Of a stretch of 50,444 bases of DNA, positions 8,086 to 17,338 are shown in pieces; position 1 is the first letter of the stretch; each line of letters starts with the position of its first letter. The position numbers and the translations under genes are program-made. This stretch comes from Streptomyces acidicola. GTDB lineage: Bacteria > Actinomycetota > Actinomycetes > Streptomycetales > Streptomycetaceae. The stretch is taken from positions 1 through 50,444 of the forward strand of contig NZ_VMNX01000041.1 in assembly GCF_009377235.1 (NCBI RefSeq), read 5' to 3'. The notes below the pieces were generated by a model. It searched no databases. It saw nothing but the letters and a program-made list of their open reading frames with translations, and was not told the origin of the DNA.

Positions 8086-8801
8086 TGCTCGACTATCTAC
8101 GGCTCGAAGTGCGCCGGACGCTGCGCGATACGGGGTTCGTGATCGGTGGCGTGGCGATGCCGGTGATGATGTACCTGCTGTTCACCAACCTCGGCGATCA
8201 GGAGGGGAGTTGGAAAACCGCCTCGATGGTCGGCATGGCCGCGTACGGGGCGTTGGGCTCGGCGCTGAACACCGGTGGCGGGGTCGCCGAGGACCGGACG
8301 GTCGGCTGGCTGCGGCAACTGCGCGTCACCCCGATGACGTCGCGCGAGGTGGTGCTGGGCCGGGCACTGACGGGGTCGGTGACCGTGCTGCCGGCCATCG
8401 TGGCCGTACTGGCCGCCGGCGGTCTCGTCAACGGCGTACGGCTGGACGCGTGGCAGTGGGCCGCGATCGCGGTGCTGCTGTGGCTCGGCTCGGTCCCGTT
8501 CACGCTGCTGGGACTCGGCAACGGCTACCGGCTGACCGCCCAGACCACGGGCGTGGTGAACATGGTGTGCAACCTGGGGCTCGCGGTGGTCGGCGGCCTG
8601 TGGTTCCCGCTCTCGCTCTTCCCCGACTGGCTGCGCTCCCTGTCCGCCTACACGCCCGGGAACCGCTTCGCCTCACTCGGCACGGCGGTCGCCGACGGCC
8701 ACGCCCCCACCCTCGGCACGATCACGGTGCTCACGGCCTGGCTGCTGCTGTTCGGTTCGTACGCTGTGCTGTCGTACCGGCGGTCCGGGCGGACCGTCTG
8801 A
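8085..8801 (+). CDS. ABC-2 type permease
   Basis: The product has 238 residues and six predicted membrane segments, beginning near VIGGVAMPVMMYLLFTNL and ending WLLLFGSYAVLSYRR. It contains the ABC-2 signature region around TVGWLRQLRVTPMTSREVVLGR. It is the membrane partner of the ATPase gene immediately upstream, with which it shares a stop/start base. The downstream kinase starts 15 bases after its stop. Confidence 0.92.
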   Translation: MLDYLRLEVRRTLRDTGFVIGGVAMPVMMYLLFTNLGDQEGSWKTASMVGMAAYGALGSALNTGGGVAEDRTVGWLRQLRVTPMTSREVVLGRALTGSVTVLPAIVAVLAAGGLVNGVRLDAWQWAAIAVLLWLGSVPFTLLGLGNGYRLTAQTTGVVNMVCNLGLAVVGGLWFPLSLFPDWLRSLSAYTPGNRFASLGTAVADGHAPTLGTITVLTAWLLLFGSYAVLSYRRSGRTV

Positions 8802-8815
8802 ACGGGGGTGGTCTC

Positions 8816-10075
8816 ATGGTCCGGATTGGTCCCATGGCCCTGATCAGGGCGTCCCGGATATCTCGAAAGTATCGGGCATACCGAACGCGCCGGGTGACGT
8901 GCCGCACGGACGCGACGCTCCCCGAGAGACTGGGCCCGCCGCCCAGCGGCTTCGCCCTGCTGCCCTGGCTTCTGATGGGCATGGGCGCCTTCTCGAACCT
9001 CTTCCAGGGCAGGACCCCGAACCCCCTGATCGGGAGCGTGGGCCTGTTCGCCTTCAACTCCCTCTACATCTACGTGACGTTCCGTGCCTTCGTGAAGGAG
9101 AAGCGCGAGGCGCGCTCCACCCGCGTGGCGCTCGTCCTACTGGGGGTGGTGACCTGTTCACTCGCGATCGGCTATGGCGGCAGCTGGCTGCTGTTCTTCC
9201 CCCTGCTGGGCCTGGCGACGGGCGCGGTCGTACGGGGCCGGTGGCTCGGCAGGACCTGTTTCGCGCTGAGCGTGCTCGCGGGGGTGGTGGCCGGGGTGCG
9301 GGACGGCTGGGGTGCGGTGAACGTGGCGTACGGCACCTTCCTGTCCACCATGGTGACCGCGGCGATCCTGTCCCTCTCGGAGGCGGTGCGCGAACTGCGT
9401 GCCGCCCGGGAGGAGCTGGCGCGCCGCGCGGTCGAGAAGGAGCGGCTGCGGTTCTCCCGCGACCTGCACGACCTGCTCGGCCACACGCTCTCGGTGATCG
9501 TCGTGAAGTCGGAGGCGGCCCGCCGCCTGGCCCCGCGCGACCTGGACGCGGCGCTGCTCCAGGTACGGGACATCGAGTCGGTCGGCCGCCAGGCCCTGAC
9601 CGAGATCCGCGAGGCGGTGACCGGCTACCGGGAGGGCAGTCTGACCACGGAGCTCGACCGCGCGCAGTCGGCGTTGACGGCTGCCGGGGTCACGTCCTCC
9701 GTACGCATGTCCGGACCGCCTCTGTCCCCCCAGACCGAGACCCTGCTCGGCTGGGTGGTCCGCGAGGCGGTCACCAACGTCGTACGACACAGCGGGGCGG
9801 CCCACTGCGCCATCGGTCTCACGGGCACGAAGGAGCGGGTCCGGCTTGTGTTCTCGGACGACGGTACGGGGCCGGTCCCCGGCTCTGCGTCCGGCAGCGG
9901 CACCGGCCTGAAAGGGCTCACGGAACGCCTCGCCGCGGCGGGCGGCTCTCTTGAAGCGGGTCCGGGGGCGAGGGACGGTTTCGTGGTGCGGGCGGAACTG
10001 CCCGTGGACTGGGCTGACTTGATGGGGCGGGATGTGCTGGAGGGGGACGTGGTGGAGCAGCACAGGGATCGCTGA
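8816..10075 (+). CDS. Sensor histidine kinase (DesK/NarL-partner family)
   Basis: The chosen start is the ATG at 8816, preceded by GGGGGTGG; the product has about 419 residues. Four or five membrane segments occupy roughly residues 40-190. A short coiled linker leads to a HisKA_3 box (RFSRDLHDLLGHTLS, His218), and a HATPase domain follows with the N-box VVREAVTNVVRHS and a G-box DDGTGPVPG. Such kinases pair with NarL-type regulators, here the next gene. It follows the ABC exporter genes and probably controls them. Confidence 0.9.
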   Translation: MVRIGPMALIRASRISRKYRAYRTRRVTCRTDATLPERLGPPPSGFALLPWLLMGMGAFSNLFQGRTPNPLIGSVGLFAFNSLYIYVTFRAFVKEKREARSTRVALVLLGVVTCSLAIGYGGSWLLFFPLLGLATGAVVRGRWLGRTCFALSVLAGVVAGVRDGWGAVNVAYGTFLSTMVTAAILSLSEAVRELRAAREELARRAVEKERLRFSRDLHDLLGHTLSVIVVKSEAARRLAPRDLDAALLQVRDIESVGRQALTEIREAVTGYREGSLTTELDRAQSALTAAGVTSSVRMSGPPLSPQTETLLGWVVREAVTNVVRHSGAAHCAIGLTGTKERVRLVFSDDGTGPVPGSASGSGTGLKGLTERLAAAGGSLEAGPGARDGFVVRAELPVDWADLMGRDVLEGDVVEQHRDR

Positions 10076-10348
10076 GCAAGGGCAATCTCGTCCCGGTCGA
10101 CCGTAAACGAAACACGCACGCGAAGCATCTCGTCACCGACTCGCTCGGCTGCGAGGGCTGCGGGCGTGCCATGCCGACGGGCGGCAGGAGCTGCAAGCCG
10201 GCAGCAGAGTTCGGGGCTGCTGGTCGGCACAGGACGCATAACCGCCCGCTGACACCGCACGCCCCGGCCACATGCCGGGCGGTGCTTTCGTCTGTCCACC
10301 GCCCTGCTGGACGCGCCCCGACAAGCACCCCGCTCTAGCCTGTTCTCC
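10076..10348. other. Intergenic gap with a possible coding remnant
   Basis: This 273-base gap separates the kinase from its response regulator. On the minus strand around 10140-10070 a short in-frame stretch reads RVGDEMLRVRVSFTVDRDEIA, which looks protein-like. It continues into the kinase gene antisense with no good start or stop, so I treat it as a possible gene remnant. GC-rich imperfect palindromes lie near 10260-10280 (CGGCCACATGCCGGGCGG). Confidence 0.3.
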
Positions 10349-10990
10349 GTGAACGAGATGCCGCGGGAGCATCATCCCGCCAAGTCCATCAGAGTCCTCC
10401 TCGCCGAGGACCAGGGCATGATGCGAGGCGCCCTCGCGCTGCTCCTGGGCATGGAGGCGGACATCGAGGTCGTGGCGCAGGTCGCGGCCGGGGACGCAAT
10501 TGTGGACGCCGCGCTCACCCGCCGTCCCGACGTCGCACTGCTCGACATCGAACTGCCCGGAAAGAGCGGCCTGGACGCTGCCGCCGACCTGCGCGACCAG
10601 GTGCCGGACTGCCGGGTGCTGATCCTCACCACCTTCGGCCGGCCCGGCTACCTGCGCCGGGCCATGGAGGCGGGCGCGGCCGGGTTCCTAGTGAAGGACG
10701 GACCGGTGGAGGAGCTCGCCGAGGCGGTGCGCCGCGTGCTGACCGGCGAGACGGTGATCGACCCGGTGCTCGCCGCGGCCGCCCTCAGCGCGGGCCCCAA
10801 CCCGCTCACGGCCCGCGAGTGCGATGTACTCAATGCCTCCGCGGACGGGGCGACCGTCGCCGACATCGCGGACCGGCTCCACCTCTCCGAGTCCACCGTC
10901 CGCAACTACCTCTCCTCCGCCATCGGCAAGACGGGCACCCGCAACCGCATGGAGGCGATGCGGGAGGCCCGGCAGCAGGGGTGGTTGTAG
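10349..10990 (+). CDS. NarL/FixJ-family response regulator
   Basis: The product has 213 residues from GTG 10349; an ATG nine bases later is an alternative, and neither has a strong ribosome binding site. The receiver domain has the acidic pair in LLAEDQG, phospho-acceptor Asp66 in VALLDIELPG and the Lys in FLVKDG. The C-terminal LuxR helix-turn-helix is LTARECDVLNASADGATVADIADRLHLSESTVRNYLSS in two halves (about residues 150-190). It follows the HisKA_3 kinase and the ABC exporter and is presumably their transcriptional output. Confidence 0.92.
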   Translation: MNEMPREHHPAKSIRVLLAEDQGMMRGALALLLGMEADIEVVAQVAAGDAIVDAALTRRPDVALLDIELPGKSGLDAAADLRDQVPDCRVLILTTFGRPGYLRRAMEAGAAGFLVKDGPVEELAEAVRRVLTGETVIDPVLAAAALSAGPNPLTARECDVLNASADGATVADIADRLHLSESTVRNYLSSAIGKTGTRNRMEAMREARQQGWL

Positions 10991-11008
10991 CGGGCCGGAG
11001 GCCGGAGG

Positions 11009-12436
11009 TCAGTCCGTCGGCGTCCGCCGTGGCAGCCAGGCCGGCATCAGCACCGCCGCCACGACGAGCACGGTTCCGCCCGTGCGGAACACCAGCGCGT
11101 ACCCGTCCGTCAGCGCCTCCGGTGAGGTGCCGCCCGCCGTACGGGCCGCCGCGATCGTCGACATGACGGCGAGACCGAGTGAGCCGCCCATCGTCCGCGA
11201 GGTGTTGACGAGCCCGGACACCAGACCGGCGTCCCCTGGGGCCGCCCCGGACGTGGCGAGCGCGGCCAACGGGGTCGCCGACAGGCCGCCGCCGGCCATC
11301 ATCAGGACTCCGGGGATCATGATCGCGGTCACGTACGAACCGTCCGCCGTCATCGTCGACTGCCACCCGAACCCGACGGCTGCCACCAGAATCCCGAGCA
11401 CCACGACATGGCGCGCCCCGAGCACCCGCATGAGCCGCGGCGCGAGCTGGGCGCCGAGCACCACCGCGAGCGAACTCGGTATCCCCGCGAGCCCGGCCTC
11501 CAGCGGGGTGTAGCCGAGCACGGTCTGCGCGTACAGCGTCATGAAGTACCAGGTGCAGAACATCACCCCACCGCACAGGAACATCGCCGTGTTCGCCGAC
11601 GCCACCGACCGCAGCCGCAGCAGCTTCGGCGGCATCAGCGGTGCCCGCGTCCGCGCCTCGACGGCCAGGAAGGCGCCGATCAGCACCAGTCCGGCGAACA
11701 GCGGCACCAGCGTCACGGCCGCCGTCCAGCCCACGGCCTCCGTCTGCACGATGCCGTAGGCGAGGCCCGCGAGACCCGCCGTCACCAGGACCGCGCCCGG
11801 CAGGTCGAGCCGACGCCGGTCCCGCGCCCGGCTCTCGACGAGCCGCCATGCCGCGCCGGTCAGCACCACGGCACCCACGGGCACGTTGATGAGGAGCACC
11901 CACCGCCACGACAGGGCGTCCACCAGTACCCCGCCGACCAGGCCGCCCGCCGCTCCGCCGCCCGCGCCGACCGCCATCCACGTGGCGATGGCCCGTGCGC
12001 GGGCGGGCCCCTCCGGCACCGCCGAGGTGACGATGGTCAGCGTCGAGGGCGCGAGCACCGCGGCCCCGAGCCCCTGGACGGTCCGCGCGACGAGCAGGTG
12101 CCAGCCGTCCTGGGCAAGGCCGCCGCCGAGCGACGCCAGTGTGAAGAGGGCGAGCCCCAGGAGAAACATTCGCTTGTGCCCGTACAGGTCACCGGCCCGC
12201 CCTCCCAGCAGCATGAAGCCGGCGAAGGCGATGGTGTACGCGTTCACCACCCATTGCAGCCCCGTCACGCCGAGCCCCAGGTCGGTCCGCATCGACGGCA
12301 GGGCCACATTGACGACGGACACGTCCAGGACGACGAGGAACTGCCCGGCGCAGGCGAGCGCGACCAGGAGCCAGGTGGGCGGCGCGGTACGGCGCGATGC
12401 GCGGGTGTCTTCGGCGGCTCTGAGCATGAGGCTCAT
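11009..12436 (-). CDS. MFS drug exporter, DHA2 (EmrB/QacA) family
   Basis: I start it at ATG 12436 (GGTGG upstream); a GTG at 12448 is possible. The product has about 475 residues and roughly 14 membrane segments. Visible signatures are the helix-1 motif D1-like FLVVLDVSVVNVALPSM, motif A GRAGDLYGHKRMFL and motif C VLAPSTLTIV. Proton-driven drug efflux is the family role. It is transcribed away from the second MFS gene at 12656, with about 220 bases between them. It converges on the response regulator gene 18 bases away. Confidence 0.9.
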   Translation of the reverse strand: MSLMLRAAEDTRASRRTAPPTWLLVALACAGQFLVVLDVSVVNVALPSMRTDLGLGVTGLQWVVNAYTIAFAGFMLLGGRAGDLYGHKRMFLLGLALFTLASLGGGLAQDGWHLLVARTVQGLGAAVLAPSTLTIVTSAVPEGPARARAIATWMAVGAGGGAAGGLVGGVLVDALSWRWVLLINVPVGAVVLTGAAWRLVESRARDRRRLDLPGAVLVTAGLAGLAYGIVQTEAVGWTAAVTLVPLFAGLVLIGAFLAVEARTRAPLMPPKLLRLRSVASANTAMFLCGGVMFCTWYFMTLYAQTVLGYTPLEAGLAGIPSSLAVVLGAQLAPRLMRVLGARHVVVLGILVAAVGFGWQSTMTADGSYVTAIMIPGVLMMAGGGLSATPLAALATSGAAPGDAGLVSGLVNTSRTMGGSLGLAVMSTIAAARTAGGTSPEALTDGYALVFRTGGTVLVVAAVLMPAWLPRRTPTD

Positions 12437-12525
12437 GCTCTCAACCACCCGGCGCCCGCGGCATCGGCATTTCGCGCCGGTGCACCTCGGGCGTGAGACC
12501 TACGCCATACGGGGCCGGACCACCA

Positions 12526-12538
12526 TGACGGCACGTCA
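12526..12538. promoter_or_regulatory. Small palindrome between two MFS genes
   Basis: TGACGGCACGTCA has perfect 5-bp arms and a 3-bp spacer, and shares the TGACG-N3-CGTCA core of the palindromes at 7022 and 17401. The flanking arm bases do not match, so it is a weaker member. It lies between the divergent MFS genes, 90 bases from one start and 118 from the other. Confidence 0.35.
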
Positions 12539-12655
12539 GATCCCCATAGGAAGGTCAAGAATTCGTTAGGTACCCAAAACATCGGAATAGTTGCCCAGGC
12601 ACACGGGGTTCAGCATCCACGTACCCCTTCTCACGCGGCCTGGAGGCCTCACGCA

Positions 12656-14395
12656 ATGACGCACACGACCGCAGACCGGCCCACCCGGAGGCCGACCGGA
12701 GCGCTCGTCCCGGTCCTGGCCTTCGCGGGGATCGTTGTCGCGGTGATGCAGACCCTGCTCGTACCGGTCATCAAGGACCTGCCGACGCTGCTGGACACCA
12801 CCCCGAGCAACGCCACCTGGGTCCTGACCTCGACGCTGCTCTCGGGCGCCGTGGCGACGCCGATCATGGGGCGCCTCGGCGACCTCTACGGCAAGCGGCG
12901 CCTGCTGGTCCTCAGCCTCGCCGTGATGGTGGTCGGTGCGCTGATCAGCGCGTTCACCAGCACACTGCTCCCGATGATCGTCGGCCGCACCCTCCAGGGC
13001 TTCGCCATGGGCGCGATACCCCTCGGTATCGGCCTGATGCGCGACATGCTGCCCCGCGAGCGGCTCGGCTCGGCCATGGCCCTGATGAGCTCCTCGATCG
13101 GCGTCGGCGGCGGCCTCGCGCTGCCCGCCGCGGCCCTGGTCGCCCAGCACGCCAACTGGCACGCCCTCTTCTACGGCGCCGCCGGCCTCGGCATCCTCTC
13201 GATCGTCCTCACTCTCCTCGCCGTACCGGAGTCCCCGATGCGCGCCGAGGGCAGCTTCGACGTCCTCGGCGCACTCGGCCTCTCCACCGGTCTCGTCCTC
13301 TTCCTCCTGCCGATCACCAAGGGCAGCGACTGGGGCTGGACCTCGGGCACCACGCTCGGCCTGTTCGCCGCGTCTGCCGTCGTCCTCGTCCTGTGGGGTG
13401 TCATGGAGCTGCGCCTGAAGGCGCCCCTCGTGGACCTGCGCACCACGGCCCGCCCCGCCGTCCTCTTCACCAACCTCGCCTCGATCATGGTCGGCGTCAG
13501 CTTCTACGTCGTCTCCCTCGTCCTCCCCCAGCTGCTCCAGCTGCCGAAGTCCACCGGCTACGGCCTCGGCCAGTCGATGGTCGCCGCGGGCCTGATCGTC
13601 GCTCCACTGGGCCTGACGATGATGTTCACGGCCCCCGTCTACGCCCGTCTGTCGGCGAAGTACGGCCCCAAGGTCACCCTGATCCTCGGCATGGTGATCA
13701 TCGCGATCGGCTACGGCGCCGGCCTCGGCCTGATGAACGCCGCCTGGCAGAGCCTCGTCATCGCGGTGGTCCTGGGCGCCGGCATCGGCCTCGCCTACTC
13801 CTCGCTCCCCGCCCTGATCATCGGCGCGGTCCCGGCCTCCGAGACGGGCGCGGCCAACGGCCTGAACACCCTCATGCGCTCCATCGGTACGTCGGTGTCG
13901 AGTGCCGTCATCGGCATGGTCCTCGCCAACACCGCGAACACCGTGAACGGCGTCGCGGTCCCCACCATGCACGGCTTCCGGATCTCCTTCCTGATCGCCA
14001 CGGCCGCGGTCGTCCTGGGCCTGGCCCTCGCCCTGTTCCTGCCGGGCAGCCGCCCCGCGACCAGGCCGCAGTTGCGCGCGAGCAGCGAGGAGGACGCGGC
14101 CCTGCGCCGGGCCGCCGAGGTGCTGGGAGGCTTCCGCGGCCGTGTCCTGGACGCCGAGGGCACCCCGGTCGCCCGCGCCAAGGTCACGCTGATCGACCCG
14201 CGCGGACGCCGGGCGGGCGCGACGGTCACCGCCGAGGACGGCTCGTACGCCCTCGCGGTCCCCGCCGAGGGCACCTACGTGCTGGCGGCCCGCGCCACCG
14301 GCCACGGCCCGCTCGCCTCGTCGGCGACCCACACGGGCGACGCCCACCCGATCGACGTGGACCTGCCCCTGCCGACCGCCACCGTGAAGGCCTGA
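12656..14395 (+). CDS. MFS transporter with C-terminal carboxypeptidase-regulatory-like domain
   Basis: The ATG at 12656 has GGAGG nine bases upstream. Residues 1-465 are a DHA2-type MFS unit with motif A MGRLGDLYGKRRLLV. The remaining ~110 residues are cytoplasmic: a charged linker (SSEEDAALRRAAEVLGGF), then a beta-sandwich of the CarboxypepD_reg/Cna-B kind (GRVLDAEGTPVARAKVTLID, EDGSYALAVPAEGTYVLAA). Such domains are usually extracellular adhesive or stalk modules, so attachment to an exporter tail is unusual. A strong hairpin at 14454 lies downstream. Substrate unknown. Confidence 0.88.
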   Translation: MTHTTADRPTRRPTGALVPVLAFAGIVVAVMQTLLVPVIKDLPTLLDTTPSNATWVLTSTLLSGAVATPIMGRLGDLYGKRRLLVLSLAVMVVGALISAFTSTLLPMIVGRTLQGFAMGAIPLGIGLMRDMLPRERLGSAMALMSSSIGVGGGLALPAAALVAQHANWHALFYGAAGLGILSIVLTLLAVPESPMRAEGSFDVLGALGLSTGLVLFLLPITKGSDWGWTSGTTLGLFAASAVVLVLWGVMELRLKAPLVDLRTTARPAVLFTNLASIMVGVSFYVVSLVLPQLLQLPKSTGYGLGQSMVAAGLIVAPLGLTMMFTAPVYARLSAKYGPKVTLILGMVIIAIGYGAGLGLMNAAWQSLVIAVVLGAGIGLAYSSLPALIIGAVPASETGAANGLNTLMRSIGTSVSSAVIGMVLANTANTVNGVAVPTMHGFRISFLIATAAVVLGLALALFLPGSRPATRPQLRASSEEDAALRRAAEVLGGFRGRVLDAEGTPVARAKVTLIDPRGRRAGATVTAEDGSYALAVPAEGTYVLAARATGHGPLASSATHTGDAHPIDVDLPLPTATVKA

Positions 14396-14453
14396 GCCGG
14401 ACTCCTGGACACCTGAACTCCTGAACTGAACTCCTGACCCGAAGGCCTCACCC

Positions 14454-14498
14454 GTACCCCCGACCCGTGCCCCCGGCCCGTCTCCGGCCCGGGGGTAC
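14454..14498 (+). terminator. GC-rich hairpin after the MFS gene
   Basis: GTACCCCCG (14454-14462) pairs perfectly with CGGGGGTAC (14490-14498) around a 27-base loop that can itself fold through CCGG arms. It lacks a T-run, as is usual in Streptomyces. It lies 59 bases after the MFS stop. Short actcctg direct repeats precede it (14400-14436). Confidence 0.6.
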
Positions 14499-14542
14499 GG
14501 CAGCATGGGCGCCCGGACACACGTACGACCCAAAGGAGCCCC

Positions 14543-15193
14543 ATGCCCGCAGCACCCAAGCCGGAGACCCTGGCCGCGTTCGAGGCCGCCAAGGGATTCA
14601 TGCCCACCGACGAGGGGCTCGCGCTGTACGCGGCGGCCGTCGAGGCGGGCCGGCTCGGGCTCCCCCTCCTGGAGGTGGGCACGTACTGCGGACGGTCCAC
14701 GATCCTGCTCGCCGACGCGGCCCGGGCAGCCGGGGTCACCGCGCTGACGGTCGACCACCACCGCGGCAGCGAGGAGCAGCAGCCCGGCTGGGACTACCAC
14801 GACCCGGAGACGGTCGACCCCGAGCTCGGCCTGATGGACACACTGCCCACCTTCCGCCGCACGCTCCACAGGGCGGGACTGGAGGAGCACGTCGTCGCCC
14901 TGGTCGGCCGTTCCCCGCAGATCGCGGCGATCTGGGGCACACCCCTCGCCCTCGTCTTCATCGACGGCGGTCACACCGACGAGCACGCGAGTGCCGACTA
15001 CGAGGGCTGGGCACCCCATGTGGCCGAGGGCGGTCTGCTCCTCATCCACGACGTGTTCCCGGACCCGGTGGACGAGTTCACCGGCCAGGCCCCGTACCGC
15101 GTCCACCTCAGGGCCCTGAGGTCCGGAGCGTTCACGGAGGTCTCGACGACCGGCTCGCTGCGGGTGCTGCGGCGGACGGGGACGGGGATCTGA
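14543..15193 (+). CDS. Class I SAM-dependent methyltransferase (Methyltransf_24 type)
   Basis: AAGGAG lies seven bases before the ATG. The 216-residue product has the SAM motif EVGTYCGRSTILLA near residue 35, then FIDGGHTDEHASADYEGW, with the acidic metal/SAM-pocket pattern of this family, and LLLIHDVFPDP. The family acts on small molecules or sugars, often with a divalent metal. No neighbouring biosynthetic gene indicates a substrate. It is followed by a peptidoglycan amidase on the same strand. Confidence 0.85.
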   Translation: MPAAPKPETLAAFEAAKGFMPTDEGLALYAAAVEAGRLGLPLLEVGTYCGRSTILLADAARAAGVTALTVDHHRGSEEQQPGWDYHDPETVDPELGLMDTLPTFRRTLHRAGLEEHVVALVGRSPQIAAIWGTPLALVFIDGGHTDEHASADYEGWAPHVAEGGLLLIHDVFPDPVDEFTGQAPYRVHLRALRSGAFTEVSTTGSLRVLRRTGTGI

Positions 15194-15292
15194 GCCGGCC
15201 ACCACCCGCACGGAGTTCATCACCCGCACAGCCTTCACCCGAGCGACCCCGGCGGCCTGCGGGCCCAGGGGTCGCCCCGTAAGGTGGCGGTC

Positions 15293-16309
15293 GTGTCGTA
15301 CGTAGGCCCGGACTTCGATCCGCCCCAGCCCCGCCGTTCGCCGCTGCGCCGCCCGTTGGTGGTCGCGGCCGCCGCGCTGGTGCCGGGTGCACTGGCAGGG
15401 TGGCTGGTGTGGCAGGCCGCGGGGAGCGGAGGAGACGCGGGCGGGTCCGGCAGTGCCGCGGCGGGGGCGTCGTCCACCGCGGGCGCCCCGGACAACGGCT
15501 CGGCGAGGACGTCGACGCCTTCCGGGTCGGGCTCCGGATCGGGCTCGGGGAAGTCGGCCTCCACCGGATCCGGCGACGACGACAAGGTCCCCAGCCCCTC
15601 GGCCTCCGGCTCGCCCTCAGGTCCCGCCGCCTCCGGTCCCCTCACCGGCAAGGTCGTCGTCATCGACCCCGGTCACAACCCCGGCAACTTCCAGCACACC
15701 ACCGAGATCAACCGCAAGGTGAACATCGGGACAAACTTCAAGGAATGCGACACGACTGGGACCTCCACCAACTCGGGCTACCGGGAGGCCGACTTCACGC
15801 TGGACGTGGCGCGGCGGGCGCGCAAGATCCTTGAAGAGCAGGGCGCCACGGTGAAGTTCACGCAGGACGGCAACCGGGCATGGGGGCCGTGCGTCGACGA
15901 GCGGGCGCGGATCGGGAACGAGGCGGACGCCGACGCCGTCGTGTCCGTCCACGCGGACGGCTCGGGCGCCGGGAACCGCGGGTTCCATGTGATCCTCCCG
16001 GGCGCCGTGAACGACGGCGGCGCCGACACCCGGCTGATCGTCGCCCCCTCCCGCGACCTGGGAGAGCGGGTCGCGGGCAGGTTCGTCCGCAACACGGGCA
16101 GCGCGCCCTCCAACTACGTCGGCGGCGGCACCGGCCTCGTCACGCGCAAGGACCTGGGCGGTCTCAATCTGTCGACTGTCCCCAAGGTGTTCATCGAGTG
16201 CGGCAACATGCGCGACAGCAAGGACGCCGCACTCCTCACCAGCGGTGCCTGGCGGCAGAAGGCGGCGCAGGGCATCTCTGAGGGAATCGTGAGCTTCCTG
16301 CGCAAGTAA
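15293..16309 (+). CDS. Secreted N-acetylmuramoyl-L-alanine amidase (Amidase_3)
   Basis: I prefer GTG 15293, with AAGGTGG about ten bases upstream, to GTG 15284. A membrane anchor or signal (LVVAAAALVPGALAGWLVW) precedes a Ser/Gly/Pro linker of about 80 residues. The zinc-amidase domain has His in VVIDPGHNPG, Glu in GYREADF, His in VSVHADG and the catalytic Glu in FIECGNM. It cleaves the MurNAc-L-Ala bond of peptidoglycan outside the membrane. Length (338) is normal for a Streptomyces cell-wall amidase. Confidence 0.92.
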   Translation: MSYVGPDFDPPQPRRSPLRRPLVVAAAALVPGALAGWLVWQAAGSGGDAGGSGSAAAGASSTAGAPDNGSARTSTPSGSGSGSGSGKSASTGSGDDDKVPSPSASGSPSGPAASGPLTGKVVVIDPGHNPGNFQHTTEINRKVNIGTNFKECDTTGTSTNSGYREADFTLDVARRARKILEEQGATVKFTQDGNRAWGPCVDERARIGNEADADAVVSVHADGSGAGNRGFHVILPGAVNDGGADTRLIVAPSRDLGERVAGRFVRNTGSAPSNYVGGGTGLVTRKDLGGLNLSTVPKVFIECGNMRDSKDAALLTSGAWRQKAAQGISEGIVSFLRK

Positions 16310-16358
16310 CGGGGAGCAGTGTTCAGCGGGCTGATCCCGGCGGACACCGTCACTGATC

Positions 16359-16375
16359 GGACGATAGTGTCGTCC
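16359..16375. promoter_or_regulatory. Palindrome upstream of the DUF5336 gene
   Basis: GGACGATAGTGTCGTCC has perfect 6-bp arms around a 5-bp spacer. It lies 50 bases after the amidase stop and 103 bases before the DUF5336 start. It may be an operator or a short terminator; there is no T-run, and a GATAGT -10-like element sits in the middle. Confidence 0.4.
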
Positions 16376-16477
16376 CTACGATGAGGGGCCACCTCTGCGC
16401 TTCACACCACGGCCGTACGGCGACTTGGTGCCAGCGACGCCTCCACCGATGACGTGACGACTGACGAAGGACCTGAA

Positions 16478-17317
16478 GTGAATATCCGCTCCCTCACTAG
16501 AGGCGACGGCGTGGTGATCGGAGCAGCGGTATTGCTGTTCATCGCGTCGTTCCTCGACCTCTACTCCGTCGACGGGGCCCCCGACAGCGCCGACCTCCCG
16601 AACCTCTGGGGAAGCGGCCCCGTGGTGCTCAGTGTCGTCCTGGCGGGGATCATCGGCGCCGCGCTCGTCGTCGCCTCCCGGAACCTGCCGCAGATGCCGA
16701 AGGCCGCCGGACTCGACCTCGGCCAGTTCGGCGTCGCGTTCACGATCTTCGCCGCGTGGAGCGCCCTGGGCAACATCTTCGACGTCATGGGCGGAGCCGA
16801 CAACAGCAGCAGTGCGGACATCGGCGTCAGCCCCGGAACCGGCCTGATCCTCGCCCTCATCGCCACCCTGGCCATGGCCGCCGGGGCGGTCGCCACCCCC
16901 CTCGTCCCGGCCCTGAAGGCCGTCCTCGTCCCTGCCCCGCGCCCGCAGGCCCCGCAGCCGTACGGCGCGCAGCCGCCGAACGGGTACGGCTACCCGGGTG
17001 CCCAGCAGCCGGGTCCGGGGCAGCCCTTCGGCGGCCAGCCCCAGCCGGGTCAGCCGCAGCCGGGCCAGCCGTACGGCGCGCAGCCGCAGCAGGCGCAGGC
17101 CCCGCAGCCTCCGGTGAGCGACTTCTCCCCGTTCTGGTTCGCGGTGCCGGTGCCGCGCCCGCTGTTCGCGGAGGACGGCTCGCAGTCGACGATCGCCGAG
17201 CTGGCGCCGGGCACCTGGTACCTGGCCGTCGAGCAGCGCGGCCCGAGCCTGGTCGCCCAGACACAGGACGGTCGCCGTGGTGTGCTCCAGGACACGAGTG
17301 GTATCCAGCGCGGCTGA
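16478..17317 (+). CDS. DUF5336-family membrane protein with Pro/Gln-rich tail
   Basis: GTG 16478 has GAAGGA nine bases upstream. Four membrane segments (VVIGAAVLLFIASFLDLYS; VVLSVVLAGIIGAALVVA; FGVAFTIFAAWSALG; GLILALIATLAMAAGAV) match the DUF5336 (mycobacterial 34-kDa antigen) pattern. A low-complexity region follows, with PGQPQPGQPYGAQPQQ repeats at about residues 150-215, and then a small folded tail (FWFAVPVPRPLFAEDG, GTWYLAVEQRG). Function in the family is unknown. A hairpin terminator follows at 17339. Confidence 0.78.
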   Translation: MNIRSLTRGDGVVIGAAVLLFIASFLDLYSVDGAPDSADLPNLWGSGPVVLSVVLAGIIGAALVVASRNLPQMPKAAGLDLGQFGVAFTIFAAWSALGNIFDVMGGADNSSSADIGVSPGTGLILALIATLAMAAGAVATPLVPALKAVLVPAPRPQAPQPYGAQPPNGYGYPGAQQPGPGQPFGGQPQPGQPQPGQPYGAQPQQAQAPQPPVSDFSPFWFAVPVPRPLFAEDGSQSTIAELAPGTWYLAVEQRGPSLVAQTQDGRRGVLQDTSGIQRG

Positions 17318-17338
17318 CACGTCGGCCCGCACCCGCAC

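Noticed and set aside
12526..12541. Full member of the second-palindrome family between the MFS genes
   Set aside because: Only the inner TGACG-N3-CGTCA is shared; outer arm bases differ and neither neighbour belongs to the sterol set. It is kept as a low-confidence site only.
12566..15238. 890-residue minus-strand open frame
   Set aside because: It is antisense to the MFS and methyltransferase genes and has an Arg/Gly/Asp-rich composition typical of shadow frames; no start signal.
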